A stretch of 64,000 nucleotides of DNA from Blastococcus sp. CT_GayMR19 (lineage in GTDB: Bacteria > Actinomycetota > Actinomycetes > Mycobacteriales > Geodermatophilaceae): assembly GCF_004570385.1 (NCBI RefSeq), contig NZ_SPQL01000009.1, positions 1 to 64,000 of the forward strand. The letters run 5' to 3'. Shown piece after piece: positions 35,356 through 45,286 of this stretch. Position numbers and translations under genes: made by a program. The notes beneath the pieces were generated by a model, which was not told the DNA's origin, ran no database searches, and saw nothing but the letters and a program-made list of their open reading frames with translations. The number at the start of each line of letters is the position of its first letter. The first letter of the stretch is position 1.

Positions 35356-36098
35356 GCCTCCTGCACCTGCGCGGAGTGAGCCGCGAGGTCGTCCTGCCCG
35401 ACGGGAACCTGCTGCACATCCTCACCGGCGTGGACCTCGACGTCGACGCCGGCGAGCACGTCTCGATCGTGGGGCGGTCGGGCTCGGGCAAGTCCACCCT
35501 GCTCAACCTGCTGGGTCTGCTGGACAGCCCGACCGGGGGCGAGTACCTGCTCGACGGCGAGCCCACCGACCGGCTGCGGGCCCGTCGCCGCTCCCGCCTG
35601 CGTGGTGAGGCCTTCGGGTTCGTCTTCCAGCAGTTCAACCTGCTGCCCCGGCGCAGCGCGGTGGAGAACGTTGCCGCGCCGCTGCTGTACGCCCGGGGGA
35701 AGGCGTACTACCAGCGGCGGCGCAGCGCGCTGGAGATGCTCGACCGGGTGGGGCTCTCGGCGCGGGCCGAGTCCACCCCGGAGAAGCTCTCCGGTGGCGA
35801 GCAGCAGCGGGTCGCCATCGCCCGCGCGCTGGTCCGTCGTCCCCAGGTGGTGCTGGCGGACGAGCCCACCGGAGCCCTGGACGTCGAGACCGGTGCGGCC
35901 GTGATGGCGCTGCTGGAGCAGGTGACCACGGAGACCGGGGCCGCGCTGGTGACGATCACCCACGACCTGAACGTCGCCGCGCTCGCGGGGCGCCGGCACC
36001 GGCTCGACTCCGGCCGGCTGTCCCCGCTGGACGGCGCCGGCGGGAACGCCGAGCTGAGCGCGCTGACCGCCAGCCGCCCGGCCGGGGGGATCTCGTGA
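35352..36098 (+). CDS. ABC transporter ATP-binding protein (MacB/LolD-type)
   Basis: Cytosolic ATPase of 248 aa. Walker A is GRSGSGKST near residue 41, the Q-loop is in FGFVFQQFNLLP, the signature is LSGGEQQRVAIARAL, Walker B is VVLADEPTGALD and the switch His is in TITHDL. This is the subfamily that drives MacB/FtsX-type mechanotransmission permeases. It overlaps the adaptor upstream and the permease downstream by 4 bp each, so the three form a single coupled operon. Confidence 0.93.
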   Translation: MSLLHLRGVSREVVLPDGNLLHILTGVDLDVDAGEHVSIVGRSGSGKSTLLNLLGLLDSPTGGEYLLDGEPTDRLRARRRSRLRGEAFGFVFQQFNLLPRRSAVENVAAPLLYARGKAYYQRRRSALEMLDRVGLSARAESTPEKLSGGEQQRVAIARALVRRPQVVLADEPTGALDVETGAAVMALLEQVTTETGAALVTITHDLNVAALAGRRHRLDSGRLSPLDGAGGNAELSALTASRPAGGIS

Positions 36099-37315
36099 CC
36101 GGCTTCCTGGGCGCGATCGCCGAGGCCTGGGGCGAGGTGCGGGTGCACAAGTCGCGGGTGGTCCTCTCGCTGATCGGCGTCTTCTTCGCCGTGCTGGCGA
36201 TGACCACGGTCACCGCGCTCGGTCAGCTCACGGCGCAGGCGTCCCAGGAGCAGAGCGAGCGCTACGGCGGCCGCCCGGCCACCCTCTCGGTGCAGCCGTA
36301 CGACGCCCGCACCGGAACCCCCTTCCCGGCGGACCAGTGGGACGAGGCCGTCGCCGACCTGGTCGAGCGGTTCGGCATCAGCCAGTACGCCGTCATCAGC
36401 TACGACACGGGCCTCTACCGGATGCCGGGCGGGACGCAGGAGATCCAGACGACGCGGGTCAGCCCGTCCTACGCCGAGCTGCACCGCATCCAGCCGGTGC
36501 AGGGCCGGTGGTTTCGCGACGCCGACCGGCTGAACCTCGCCCCGTCGCTCGTGGTCAACGAGGACTTCCTGACCATGCTCGGGGTCCCCGACCTCTCCGG
36601 TCGGCCGACGGTGGTCATCGGCGGCACCACACCCGTGGTCGCTCCGATCGTCGGCGTCATCAACGAGGACCTCGGCGGTCAGCCGGTCGCCTATCGGATC
36701 GACACCTCCGCGGGGCCGTGGGACACCGGCGAGCAGGAGGTGTCGCCGATGTCCCCGATGGGACCGCCGATGCTCGAGCTGTGGGTGCCCGACGCGGACG
36801 CCGACGCGGTGATCGCCTCGGTCCAGGCCCAGCTGTCCGCGGTGTTCGACGACGCGGACGTCCAGGTGTTCCGGCAGGACGCCGGCGACCAGGAGTCGTT
36901 CCAGAACGTCCTGCGCTGGGTGGTCCGCGGCGCCGGCCTGCTGGTGCTGTTCCTCGGCGCCCTCGGCGTGCTCAACGTAGGGCTGGTCACCGTGCGGCAG
37001 CGGATCCGCGAGATCGGCGTCCGGCGCAGCTTCGGCGCCACCTCGGGGCGGGTGTTCGCCGCGATCATGCTGGAGAGCGTCGTCGCCACGTTCCTGGCCG
37101 GCCTGGCCGCGGTGGCCTGCTCGGTGGCTCTGGTGCGCGCGCTGCCCCTGGACCAGATCCTCAACGGCGGCCAGCCGCTGCTCGACGTCCCCGCCTTCCC
37201 GGTGGCGGCCGCGATCGAGGGCCTGCTGGCCGCGACCGCGGTCGGCGCGCTGGCCGGGCTGCTCCCCGCGATCATCGCCGTCCGCGCCAAGGTGATCGAC
37301 GCGATCCGGTTCTGA
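36095..37315 (+). CDS. ABC transporter permease (MacB/FtsX family)
   Basis: Permease of 406 aa: one N-terminal helix (about residues 22-45, VVLSLIGVFFAVLAMTTVTAL), a large extracytoplasmic MacB_PCD domain of about 230 residues, then three C-terminal helices (about 285-310, 330-355, 370-395) with the FtsX core RQRIREIGVRRSFGATSGRVFA. That topology is of the mechanotransmission type rather than channel-type. The exported substrate (peptide, lipid or drug) cannot be told. It is the last gene of the operon. Confidence 0.92.
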   Translation: MTGFLGAIAEAWGEVRVHKSRVVLSLIGVFFAVLAMTTVTALGQLTAQASQEQSERYGGRPATLSVQPYDARTGTPFPADQWDEAVADLVERFGISQYAVISYDTGLYRMPGGTQEIQTTRVSPSYAELHRIQPVQGRWFRDADRLNLAPSLVVNEDFLTMLGVPDLSGRPTVVIGGTTPVVAPIVGVINEDLGGQPVAYRIDTSAGPWDTGEQEVSPMSPMGPPMLELWVPDADADAVIASVQAQLSAVFDDADVQVFRQDAGDQESFQNVLRWVVRGAGLLVLFLGALGVLNVGLVTVRQRIREIGVRRSFGATSGRVFAAIMLESVVATFLAGLAAVACSVALVRALPLDQILNGGQPLLDVPAFPVAAAIEGLLAATAVGALAGLLPAIIAVRAKVIDAIRF

Positions 37316-37352
37316 CCGCGACGAGCGGGGGCCGGAGGCTCCCTGGCCGGTG

Positions 37353-38201
37353 CTAGGTCGCCGCGTCCAGGACCGGGTTGTCCCAGCTCCGGTCGGACGT
37401 CGGTGCATCCAGGAAGGAGGTCACGACGTCCAGGACCAGCTCGGTCCGGGCGAGCCCGAAGAAGTGCGTGGTTCCCGGGAACACCGCCAGCTGCGAGGAC
37501 GGTACGCCGGCGAAGTCGCCGTTGACGTCGCCGCCCCGCAGCCGCAGGAGCCGGACCGCATGGTCGAGGGTGACCGCGTCGCAGTCGCCCACCGTGATCA
37601 GGGTCGGGGCGGCGATCCCCTGGATGACGGCGTCGGACCAGCCCGGGAATCCCTCGTCGAACGTGCCCAGCTTGTCGAGCAGGCCCTGCAGCCTGTCGGG
37701 GTGCGGAGACTTCGCCCGGTACTCCTGCTCCATCGGCGTGCCGGCGATCAGCTCCACGGTCAGCTCGGGAACTGCGTCGGTGTTCTCGGGGCGGTCCCCG
37801 TCCGGGTGGAACGAGGCGGACGACACGATCAGCTTCCGGACCAGCTGCGGCTGCGTGATGGCCAGGTGGAGCGCCGTCCCGCCCCCCACGCTGAATCCGA
37901 AGACGTCCGCCCGTGCGACGTCGAGGTGCCGGAGCAGGCCGACGACGTCGGAGGCGAGGTCCGCACTCCGCAGCGGCCGGTCGATGTCGTTGGTCCGCCC
38001 GTGACCCTGGAAATCGGCGGCGATGACCTGCCGGGTGGCCGCCAGCCCGGGGATCAGCTTCCCGAACTGCTGGTCGATGTCGAACAGCCCCCCGTGCAGC
38101 AGGAGCAGTGGCGTTCCGCCCGAACCGTGGATCTCGAAGTACATCTGCAGGCCGTTGACCGGCGCATACCCGGTCGTTGGCGCGGTCTCCGGCGAGGGCA
38201 T
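37353..38201 (-). CDS. alpha/beta hydrolase
   Basis: A 282-aa hydrolase fold protein: oxyanion motif LLLLHGGLFD, conserved DFQGHGRT, nucleophile elbow GFSVGGGTAL, Asp in VGDCDAVTL and His in PGTTHFFGL. It looks like a member of the epoxide-hydrolase/haloperoxidase-like family; substrate unknown. The ATG at 38201 follows AAGACT by 6 nt on the minus strand. It is downstream of treY but separated from it by a terminator, so it is probably expressed alone. Confidence 0.88.
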   Translation of the reverse strand: MPSPETAPTTGYAPVNGLQMYFEIHGSGGTPLLLLHGGLFDIDQQFGKLIPGLAATRQVIAADFQGHGRTNDIDRPLRSADLASDVVGLLRHLDVARADVFGFSVGGGTALHLAITQPQLVRKLIVSSASFHPDGDRPENTDAVPELTVELIAGTPMEQEYRAKSPHPDRLQGLLDKLGTFDEGFPGWSDAVIQGIAAPTLITVGDCDAVTLDHAVRLLRLRGGDVNGDFAGVPSSQLAVFPGTTHFFGLARTELVLDVVTSFLDAPTSDRSWDNPVLDAAT

Positions 38202-38236
38202 CACGCGAGTCTTCAGGTCACGACCGATGCCGGTCA

Positions 38237-38260
38237 ACGCCCGCCTCGTGAGGCGGGCGT
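38237..38260 (-). terminator. terminator of the treX-treY operon
   Basis: Perfect 10-bp stem ACGCCCGCCT (38237-38246) and AGGCGGGCGT (38251-38260) with loop CGTG, 15 bp beyond the treY stop on the minus strand. Confidence 0.85.
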
Positions 38261-38275
38261 CGACCGAGCAGCGGT

Positions 38276-40609
38276 TCAGTCGCGGACGAGCAGGGCCACG
38301 GGCAGGCGGGTCAGCAGGACGTCGGCGGCGATGCCGGCGACGTCGGAGACGAACCGCGCGCCCGTGAGCAGGTCGCGCCAGGCGCCGTTCGGCAGCTGCA
38401 GCGCGGTGTCCCCCCAGCCGTCGCCGGCGAGCTTTGCCGGCAGCCGGGTGGCCACCGCGACGACGCCCCCGCGGTCGAAGGCGACCACGTGGTCGGCGCC
38501 CGAGCCGGTGACCGCCACGGGCTCGTACCCGGCGAACCACTCCGGGTGGTCCCGGCGCGCGCGCAGCACCCGGGAGACGACGAGCAGCTTGGCCGCGCCG
38601 GACTCGTCGACCGCCGGCACCTCGCCGGTGTCCAGCGAGGCCAGCAGCTTCCGGCGCAGCGCGTAGTCGACCGGCCGGCGGTTGTCGGGGTCGACCAGCG
38701 AGAAGTCCCAGAGCTCCGTGCCCTGGTAGACGTCCGGGACGCCGGGCATCGTCAGCTGCAGCAGCTTCTGCGACATCGAGTTCGACCAGCCCAGCGGCGC
38801 GATGCGCGCGACGAACGCGTCGATCTCCGCGGCGGTCGCCGGGTCGTCGAACGCGGCGTCCACGAGTGCGTGCAGCTGCTCCTCGAACGCCTCGTTCTGG
38901 TTCGTCCAGGTGGTGGACGTCCCGGCCTCCCGCGCTGCCTTCTCCACGTAGGCGTGCGCCCGCTCGCGGGACAGCGGCCACGCGCCGACCAGGTTCTGCC
39001 ACACGAGATGGGCCAGCGGGCGGTCGCCCAGCGGGTGCCGGGCCAGGAGCCCGCGCACCAGCGCCGCCCACTCGCTCGGCAGCTCGGCGAGGACGGCGAG
39101 GCGGGCCCGCACGTCCTCGCTGCGCTTGGTGTCGTGCGTGGAGAGCGTCGTCATCGACTCGGGCCGGCGCTCGGCCCGGCGGACCTGCGCCTCGTGGAAC
39201 TCCGCCACGGTGCTGCCGAACTCCGCGGGGTCGCCGCCCACCTCGTTGAGCGCCACGAAGCGTGCCCACCGGTAGTAGGCGCTGTCCTCGACACCCTTGG
39301 CCATGACCGGGCCACTGGTCTGCTCGAACCGGGTGGCCGCCTCGGTGCCGGCCTGCGACAGCACGGGGTGCAGCGCGTCGAGCGCCGGCGTCAGGTCGGG
39401 GCGGCGCTCCCGCACCGCGGCGACGGTCGCGTCGAGGTGCTCGCGGCCGTCGGGCAGGTAGCTGCGGTACACGGGGAAGCTCGCCAGCAGTTCGGCGAGG
39501 GCCTCGGTCTGCTTCGCGGGATCGATGCCGGGCAGCTCGCCGATCACCCGGACCAGCCGGGCGACCTCGGAGCCGAGGATGCCGTCGGTGACCTCGCGCT
39601 TGCAGCCGTGCACCAGCTCCGCGTAGTCGACCGCCCGGCCCGCGAGCTCGGTGTCCAGCGCGGTGAGCGCCGCCTCGCCGGCGGGATCGACGAGGACGTC
39701 GTCCACCTCGGCGAGGGCGTCGTAGCCGGTGGTGCCGGCGGTCGCCCACGAGTCCGGCAGGTCCTCGCCGGGCTCCAGGATCTTCTCCACCACGGTCCAC
39801 CGGTTGCCCGACGCCTCGGCCAGGCGGTCCAGGTAGCCCTTCGGATCGGCCAGCCCGTCGGGGTGGTCGATCCGCAGCCCGTCGACGGCACCGTCATGGA
39901 CCAGCCGCAGGACGAGCTCGTGCGTCGCGTCGAAGATCGCCGGGTCCTCGACGCGCAGCCCGGCCAGGGTGTTGATGGCGAAGAACCGGCGGTAGTTCAG
40001 GTCGGAGTCGGCGCGGCGCCAGTCGACCAGCTCGTAGTGCTGCCGGGCGTGCACCTCCTGCGCGGTTCCGCTTCCGGTGCCCGGCGCGAGCGGGAACCGG
40101 TTGTCGTAGTACCGGAGCTCGCCGTCGACCACCTCGAGCTTCTCGACGTCGTCGGCCGAGCCCAGCACGGGCAGGCGCACCTTGCCGCCGCCGAACTCCC
40201 AGTCGATGTCGAACGCCGACGCGTGCGCGGAGTCGCGCCCGTGCTGCAGGACGTCCCACCACCACGGCGAGGCCACGGGGTCGGCGACGCCCATGTGGTT
40301 GGGCACCAGGTCGAGGACGAGCCCCAGCCCCTGCTCGTGCAGGGACGCGACGAACCGGTCGAAGCCGGCCTGCCCGCCGCGCGCCTCGTCGATGTGCGCG
40401 TGGTCGACGGTGTCGTAGCCGTGGTTGCTGCCCTCCGCCGAGCGCAGCAGGGGAGAGGAGTAGGCGTGCGTCACCCCCAGGTCGGCCAGGTAGCCGGCCA
40501 CGCCGGCGGCGTCCTGCAGGCGGAACCCGGCGTGCACCTGCAGGCGGTAGGTCGAGGCCGGGACGCCCCGGCGGCGCTCGCCGCCGGGGACGTTGATCGG
40601 TCCGGTCAT
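38276..40609 (-). CDS. treY: malto-oligosyltrehalose synthase
   Basis: Intramolecular transglucosylase that turns the reducing end of a malto-oligosaccharide into a trehalose unit. 777 aa, normal length. GH13 features: ASTYRLQVHAGF at the N-terminus, LVLDLVPNHMG, VDGLRIDHPDGLADPKGY (nucleophile Asp), VVEKILEPGEDLP (acid Glu) and STHDTKRSEDVRARL. The ATG at 40609 overlaps the treX stop (ATGA), so translation is coupled. It feeds TreZ, encoded 4 kb away. Confidence 0.96.
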   Translation of the reverse strand: MTGPINVPGGERRRGVPASTYRLQVHAGFRLQDAAGVAGYLADLGVTHAYSSPLLRSAEGSNHGYDTVDHAHIDEARGGQAGFDRFVASLHEQGLGLVLDLVPNHMGVADPVASPWWWDVLQHGRDSAHASAFDIDWEFGGGKVRLPVLGSADDVEKLEVVDGELRYYDNRFPLAPGTGSGTAQEVHARQHYELVDWRRADSDLNYRRFFAINTLAGLRVEDPAIFDATHELVLRLVHDGAVDGLRIDHPDGLADPKGYLDRLAEASGNRWTVVEKILEPGEDLPDSWATAGTTGYDALAEVDDVLVDPAGEAALTALDTELAGRAVDYAELVHGCKREVTDGILGSEVARLVRVIGELPGIDPAKQTEALAELLASFPVYRSYLPDGREHLDATVAAVRERRPDLTPALDALHPVLSQAGTEAATRFEQTSGPVMAKGVEDSAYYRWARFVALNEVGGDPAEFGSTVAEFHEAQVRRAERRPESMTTLSTHDTKRSEDVRARLAVLAELPSEWAALVRGLLARHPLGDRPLAHLVWQNLVGAWPLSRERAHAYVEKAAREAGTSTTWTNQNEAFEEQLHALVDAAFDDPATAAEIDAFVARIAPLGWSNSMSQKLLQLTMPGVPDVYQGTELWDFSLVDPDNRRPVDYALRRKLLASLDTGEVPAVDESGAAKLLVVSRVLRARRDHPEWFAGYEPVAVTGSGADHVVAFDRGGVVAVATRLPAKLAGDGWGDTALQLPNGAWRDLLTGARFVSDVAGIAADVLLTRLPVALLVRD

Positions 40610-42732
40610 GCGGCGCCGGCCTCCACCGCGGGAGCGTGCAGCACCACGACGGCCCGGCCCTGCACCGTCACGGTGGCGCCGGGCTTCACCTCGACCGGCT
40701 CGACCTCGTCCATCTCGGCGGTGTCGAGCACCGTCGTCCAGGTGGAGGCGTAGTCGTCGCTGGGCAGGGCGAAGTCGATCGGCTCGTGCGAGGCGTTGAA
40801 AGCCAGGTAGAAGTGGTCGTCGACGACCTCCTCGCCCCGCTCGTCGGTGCTCCGGATCCCGTGCCCGTTGAGGTAGACGGCCAGGGACTTCGCGTAACCG
40901 GCGTCCCAGTCGTGGTCGGTCATCTGCTCGCCGGCCGGCGTCAGCCAGTCGATGTCGGGCACCGGGTCGCCGTGGCCGCGGCGGATCGGCCGGCCGTGGA
41001 AGAACCGGCGGCGCCGGAACGTCGGGTGGTCGGTGCGCAGCTTGGTGACCTTCTTGGTGAACTCGAGCAGGCCCTCGTCGACCTTCGCCCAGTCGATCCA
41101 GGTCAGCTCGGAGTCCTGGCAGTAGCCGTTGTTGTTGCCGCCCTGGCTGCGGCCGAGCTCGTCGCCGTGCAGGAGCATCGGCACGCCCTGGCTCAGCATC
41201 AGCGTGGCGATGAAGTTGCGCCGCTGCTGCGCGCGGAGCTGGAGGATCGCGGGGTCGTCGGTCTCGCCCTCGACCCCGCCGTTCCAGCTGCGGTTGTGGC
41301 TCTCGCCGTCGTTGTTGCCCTCGCCGTTGGCCTCGTTGTGCTTCTCGTTGTAGGAGACGAGGTCGTTCAGGGTGAAGCCGTCGTGGGCGGTGACGAAGTT
41401 GATGCTCGCGACCGGGCGCCGTCCGGAGTGCTGGTAGAGGTCGGCCGAACCGGTGATCCGGCTGGCGAACTCGCCGATGGTGGCGTCCTCGCCCCGCCAG
41501 AAGTCCCGGACGGTGTCGCGGTACTTGCCGTTCCACTCCGTCCACAGGGCCGGGAAGTTGCCGACCTGGTAGCCGCCCTCGCCGACGTCCCAGGGCTCGG
41601 CGATGAGCTTGACCTGGCTGACGACCGGGTCCTGGTGCACAAGGTCGAAGAACGCGGCCAGCCGGTCGACGGCGTGCAGCTCGCGGGCCAGGGTGGAGGC
41701 CAGGTCGAAACGGAAGCCGTCGACGTGCATCTCGGTCACCCAGTAGCGCAGCGAGTCCATGATCAGCTGGAGCGACTGCGGCGTCCGGACGTTGAGGGTG
41801 TTCCCCGTGCCGGTGTAGTCCATGTAGAACTGCTTGTCGTTCTCGACCAGCCGGTAGTACGTCCGGTTGTCGATGCCCTTGAACGACAGCGTGGGGCCGA
41901 GGTGGTTGCCCTCGGCGGTGTGGTTGTAGACGACGTCGAGGATGACCTCGATGCCCGCCTCGTGCAGGGCCCGGACCATGCCCTTGAACTCCTGGACGTG
42001 CTGCCCGGCGGTGGTGTCGCTGGCGTACTCGTCGTGCGGCGCGAAGAAGCCGATCGTGTTGTAGCCCCAGTAGTTCCGCAGGCCCTTCTGCTGGAGGGTG
42101 TCGTCCTGCACGAACTGGTGCACCGGCATGAGCTCGATGGCGGTGATGCCGAGATCGGTGAGGTACTCGATGACCGCCGGGTGGGCCACGCCGGCGTAGG
42201 TACCGCGCAGCTCCTCGGGGATCCGCGGATTGGTCATCGTCAGGCCCTTGACGTGGGCCTCGTAGATCACCGTCTTGTGGTACGGGGTCTTCGGCGGGCG
42301 GTCGACGCCCCAGTCGAAGTACGGGTTGACGACGACGGACTTCGGCATGTGCGCCGCCGAGTCGGCGTCGTTGCGCTTCTTGGTCTTGAAGTCGTAGCCG
42401 AACACCGAAGGGTTCCAGTCGATCTGCCCGTCGATGGCCTTGGCGTAGGGGTCGAGCAGCAGCTTGTTCGGGTTGCACCGGTGGCCCTGGCCGGGGTCGT
42501 AGGGGCCGTGCACCCGGAAGCCGTACTTCTGGCCGGGATGGATGCCGGGCAGGAAGGCGTGCCAGACGTAGCCGTCCATCTCGGGGAGTTGGATGCGCTC
42601 CTCGTTCCCCGCGTCGTCGAAGAGGCAAAGTTCGACCTTCTCGGCCACCTCGCTGAAGATCGCGAAATTCGTGCCGGTGCCGTCGTAGGTGGCTCCGAGG
42701 GGGTAGGCGGCGCCGGGCCATACCTGGGTCAT
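40606..42732 (-). CDS. treX: glycogen debranching enzyme (isoamylase type)
   Basis: Hydrolyses alpha-1,6 branches of glycogen to supply linear chains to TreY. 708 aa: N-terminal CBM48 (YPLGATYDGTGTNFAIFSEVAE), GH13 barrel with ILDVVYNHTAEGN, VDGFRFDLASTL (nucleophile Asp), LIAEPWDVGEGGYQ (acid Glu) and NFVTAHDGFTLNDLV, and a C-terminal beta domain. It is called glgX in other genomes; here the treY overlap supports the trehalose role. GAAGGAA lies about 9 nt before the ATG at 42732. Confidence 0.94.
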   Translation of the reverse strand: MTQVWPGAAYPLGATYDGTGTNFAIFSEVAEKVELCLFDDAGNEERIQLPEMDGYVWHAFLPGIHPGQKYGFRVHGPYDPGQGHRCNPNKLLLDPYAKAIDGQIDWNPSVFGYDFKTKKRNDADSAAHMPKSVVVNPYFDWGVDRPPKTPYHKTVIYEAHVKGLTMTNPRIPEELRGTYAGVAHPAVIEYLTDLGITAIELMPVHQFVQDDTLQQKGLRNYWGYNTIGFFAPHDEYASDTTAGQHVQEFKGMVRALHEAGIEVILDVVYNHTAEGNHLGPTLSFKGIDNRTYYRLVENDKQFYMDYTGTGNTLNVRTPQSLQLIMDSLRYWVTEMHVDGFRFDLASTLARELHAVDRLAAFFDLVHQDPVVSQVKLIAEPWDVGEGGYQVGNFPALWTEWNGKYRDTVRDFWRGEDATIGEFASRITGSADLYQHSGRRPVASINFVTAHDGFTLNDLVSYNEKHNEANGEGNNDGESHNRSWNGGVEGETDDPAILQLRAQQRRNFIATLMLSQGVPMLLHGDELGRSQGGNNNGYCQDSELTWIDWAKVDEGLLEFTKKVTKLRTDHPTFRRRRFFHGRPIRRGHGDPVPDIDWLTPAGEQMTDHDWDAGYAKSLAVYLNGHGIRSTDERGEEVVDDHFYLAFNASHEPIDFALPSDDYASTWTTVLDTAEMDEVEPVEVKPGATVTVQGRAVVVLHAPAVEAGAA

Positions 42733-43153
42733 CTGCGGTGTTCCTTCTGCGGTGGGCCCCTCCGGGGACGGAGGGGCCGGTGGCCTCCCGCGCACGTTCG
42801 GCGGGGGTCGGGGTGCGGCGACGGTGCTCCGGTGCCCGCGTCCATGCTTCCGCACACCTGATACCGGTGTGAGACCGCACTCCCGTCCGGAGGGAATGAC
42901 GGGACGACGACGCCCCCCGCGGCGGGGCCGCGGGGGGCGTCGGACGCAGGGGCGGACGGGTCCGACCTCGCCCAAGGAGATCTCCCCGGGTGGCGCTGGA
43001 CCCGGCCGCGGATCGCGCTCCTGCGTCCAGGCACGCTAGGGGTCACCGGAACGGAGGACAAGAGGCGATCCCGTCCCGCGGGAACGCCGCAGCGGCAGCC
43101 GTCCGCAGCTCGCACCGCGCCGTTCTGTCGGACCCTCGTCGTACCGTCGTCCC
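42733..43153. other. 421-bp divergent intergenic region, treX / uvrB
   Basis: No convincing gene is present. The region holds the treX leader at its left end, a 15-bp perfect palindrome near 42908-42942 and the uvrB promoter-like TACCGT at 43142-43147 at its right end. Short reading frames here lack ribosome-binding sites and recognisable content. Confidence 0.6.
42908..42942. terminator. orphan terminator-like palindrome
   Basis: CGACGCCCCCCGCGG (42908-42922) and CCGCGGGGGGCGTCG (42928-42942) form a perfect 15-bp stem with loop CGGGG. It resembles other terminators in the window, but both flanking genes point away from it, so it ends no annotated gene. It may close a small RNA or insulate the two promoters. 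Confidence 0.65.
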
Positions 43154-45268
43154 GTGCGCGCGACCACCGACCTCAGGCCCACCAAGGGACGCTTCGAAGT
43201 CATCAGCGAGTTCGAGCCCGCGGGGGACCAGCCGGCGGCGATCACGGCGCTGGCCGAGCGGGTGAACGCGGGGGAGACCGACGTCGTCCTGCTGGGCGCG
43301 ACGGGCACCGGCAAGTCGGCGACGACGGCCTGGCTGATCGAGCAGGTGCAGCGGCCCACGCTGGTCATGGCCCCGAACAAGACCCTCGCCGCGCAGCTGG
43401 CCAACGAGTTCAAGGAACTGCTGCCGAACAACGCGGTCGAGTACTTCGTCTCCTACTACGACTACTACCAGCCCGAGGCCTACGTCCCGCAGACGGACAC
43501 CTACATCGAGAAGGACTCCTCGGTCAACGACGAGGTGGAGCGGCTCCGCCACTCCGCCACGCACAACCTGCTCACCCGGCGGGACGTGGTCGTCGTCGCG
43601 TCGGTGTCGTGCATCTACGGCCTCGGGACGCCGCAGGAGTACGTGGACCGGGCGCTGAAGGTGCGGGTGGGGGAGTCCCGCGAGCGGGAGGACCTGCTGC
43701 GGACGCTGGTCACCGAGCAGTACACCCGCAACGACCTCTCCTTCACCCGCGGCACGTTCCGGGTGCGCGGGGACACGATCGAGGTCTTCCCGGTCTACGA
43801 GGAGCTCGCGGTCCGGATCGAGATGTTCGGCGACGAGATCGAGCGGCTCTACTACCTGCACCCGCTCACCGGCGAGGTCGTGCGGGAGGTCGAGGAGCTC
43901 TTCGTCTTCCCGGCGACGCACTACGTGGCCGGGCCCGACCGCATGGAGCGAGCCATCCGCGGGATCGAGGCGGAGCTGGAGCAACGGCTCGCCGAGCTGG
44001 AGCGGCAGGGCAAGCTGCTGGAGGCCCAGCGGCTGCGCATGCGCACCACCTACGACATCGAGATGATGCGTCAGGTCGGGTTCTGCTCCGGGATCGAGAA
44101 CTACTCCCGGCACATCGACGGCCGCGCGCCGGGCAGTGCCGGCGCCTGCCTCATCGACTACTTCCCCGACGACTTCCTGCTGGTCATCGACGAGTCGCAC
44201 GTGACCGTGCCGCAGATCGGCGGCATGTACGAAGGCGACATGAGCCGCAAGCGCACCCTGGTCGAGCACGGCTTCCGGCTGCCGTCGGCGATGGACAACC
44301 GCCCGCTGAAGTGGGAGGAGTTCACCGACCGGATCAAGCAGACCGTGTACCTGTCGGCCACCCCGGGTCCCTACGAGCTGGGTCGCACCGGCGGCGAGTT
44401 CGTCGAGCAGGTCATCCGGCCGACGGGGCTGATCGACCCGGAGGTCGTGATCAAGCCGACCAAGGGCCAGATCGACGACCTCGTCCACGAGATCCGGCTG
44501 CGCACGGAGAAGGACGAGCGGGTCCTGGTCACCACCCTGACCAAGAAGATGGCCGAGGACCTCACCGACTACCTGCTCGAGCTCGGCATCAAGGTGCGCT
44601 ACCTGCACTCCGAGGTGGACACCCTCCGCCGCGTGGAGCTGCTCCGCGAGCTGCGCCAGGGCGAGTACGACGTCCTGGTCGGGATCAACCTGCTGCGGGA
44701 GGGCCTCGATCTGCCGGAGGTGTCGCTGGTCGCGATCCTGGACGCCGACAAGGAGGGCTTCCTCCGGTCGGGCACCTCGCTCATCCAGACGATCGGCCGG
44801 GCGGCGCGCAACGTGTCCGGCCAGGTGCACATGTACGCGGACAAGATCACACCGTCGATGGCGCACGCGATCGAGGAGACCAACCGGCGCCGGGAGAAGC
44901 AGGTCGCGTACAACGCCGAGCGCGGCCTGGACCCCCAGCCGCTCCGGAAGAAGATCGTCGACATCCTCGACGGCATCTACCGCGAGGCGGAGGACTCCGA
45001 GACGGCCACGCTGGTCGGCGGCTCGGGGCGTCAGCAGTCCCGTGGCAAGGCTCCGGTCCCCGGCCTGTCCTCGAAGAAGGCCGGCAAGGCGGGCTCGATC
45101 GACGTGCAGGGCCTGCCGCGGAACGAGCTGGCCGACCTCATCGCGCAGATGAACGAGCAGATGCTCTCGGCTGCTCGGGAGCTCCAGTTCGAGGTCGCCG
45201 CGCGGCTGCGCGACGAGCTGTCCGAGCTGAAGAAGGAACTCCGCCAGTTCGACGCGGCGCACGCCTGA
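43154..45268 (+). CDS. uvrB: excinuclease ABC subunit B
   Basis: Damage-verifying helicase-like subunit of nucleotide-excision repair; receives DNA from UvrA and binds UvrC. 704 aa. Walker A GATGTGKS at residues 48-55, beta-hairpin [12 protein letters not shown] for strand separation, [17 protein letters not shown] box, motif [11 protein letters not shown], and a C-terminal UVR domain ([19 protein letters not shown]) for UvrC contact. The GTG at 43154 is 6 nt after TACCGT (43142-43147), which suggests a leaderless transcript. I see no clear LexA box. Confidence 0.97.
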   Translation: MRATTDLRPTKGRFEVISEFEPAGDQPAAITALAERVNAGETDVVLLGATGTGKSATTAWLIEQVQRPTLVMAPNKTLAAQLANEFKELLPNNAVEYFVSYYDYYQPEAYVPQTDTYIEKDSSVNDEVERLRHSATHNLLTRRDVVVVASVSCIYGLGTPQEYVDRALKVRVGESREREDLLRTLVTEQYTRNDLSFTRGTFRVRGDTIEVFPVYEELAVRIEMFGDEIERLYYLHPLTGEVVREVEELFVFPATHYVAGPDRMERAIRGIEAELEQRLAELERQGKLLEAQRLRMRTTYDIEMMRQVGFCSGIENYSRHIDGRAPGSAGACLIDYFPDDFLLVIDESHVTVPQIGGMYEGDMSRKRTLVEHGFRLPSAMDNRPLKWEEFTDRIKQTVYLSATPGPYELGRTGGEFVEQVIRPTGLIDPEVVIKPTKGQIDDLVHEIRLRTEKDERVLVTTLTKKMAEDLTDYLLELGIKVRYLHSEVDTLRRVELLRELRQGEYDVLVGINLLREGLDLPEVSLVAILDADKEGFLRSGTSLIQTIGRAARNVSGQVHMYADKITPSMAHAIEETNRRREKQVAYNAERGLDPQPLRKKIVDILDGIYREAEDSETATLVGGSGRQQSRGKAPVPGLSSKKAGKAGSIDVQGLPRNELADLIAQMNEQMLSAARELQFEVAARLRDELSELKKELRQFDAAHA

Positions 45269-45286
45269 GCGCGGGGCACGACCGCG

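Noticed and set aside
38276-42880. A 1534-codon open frame spanning treY and, out of frame, treX
   Set aside because: Only the treY part has family content; the rest is the shadow of treX, which is intact in its own frame with an ATGA overlap.
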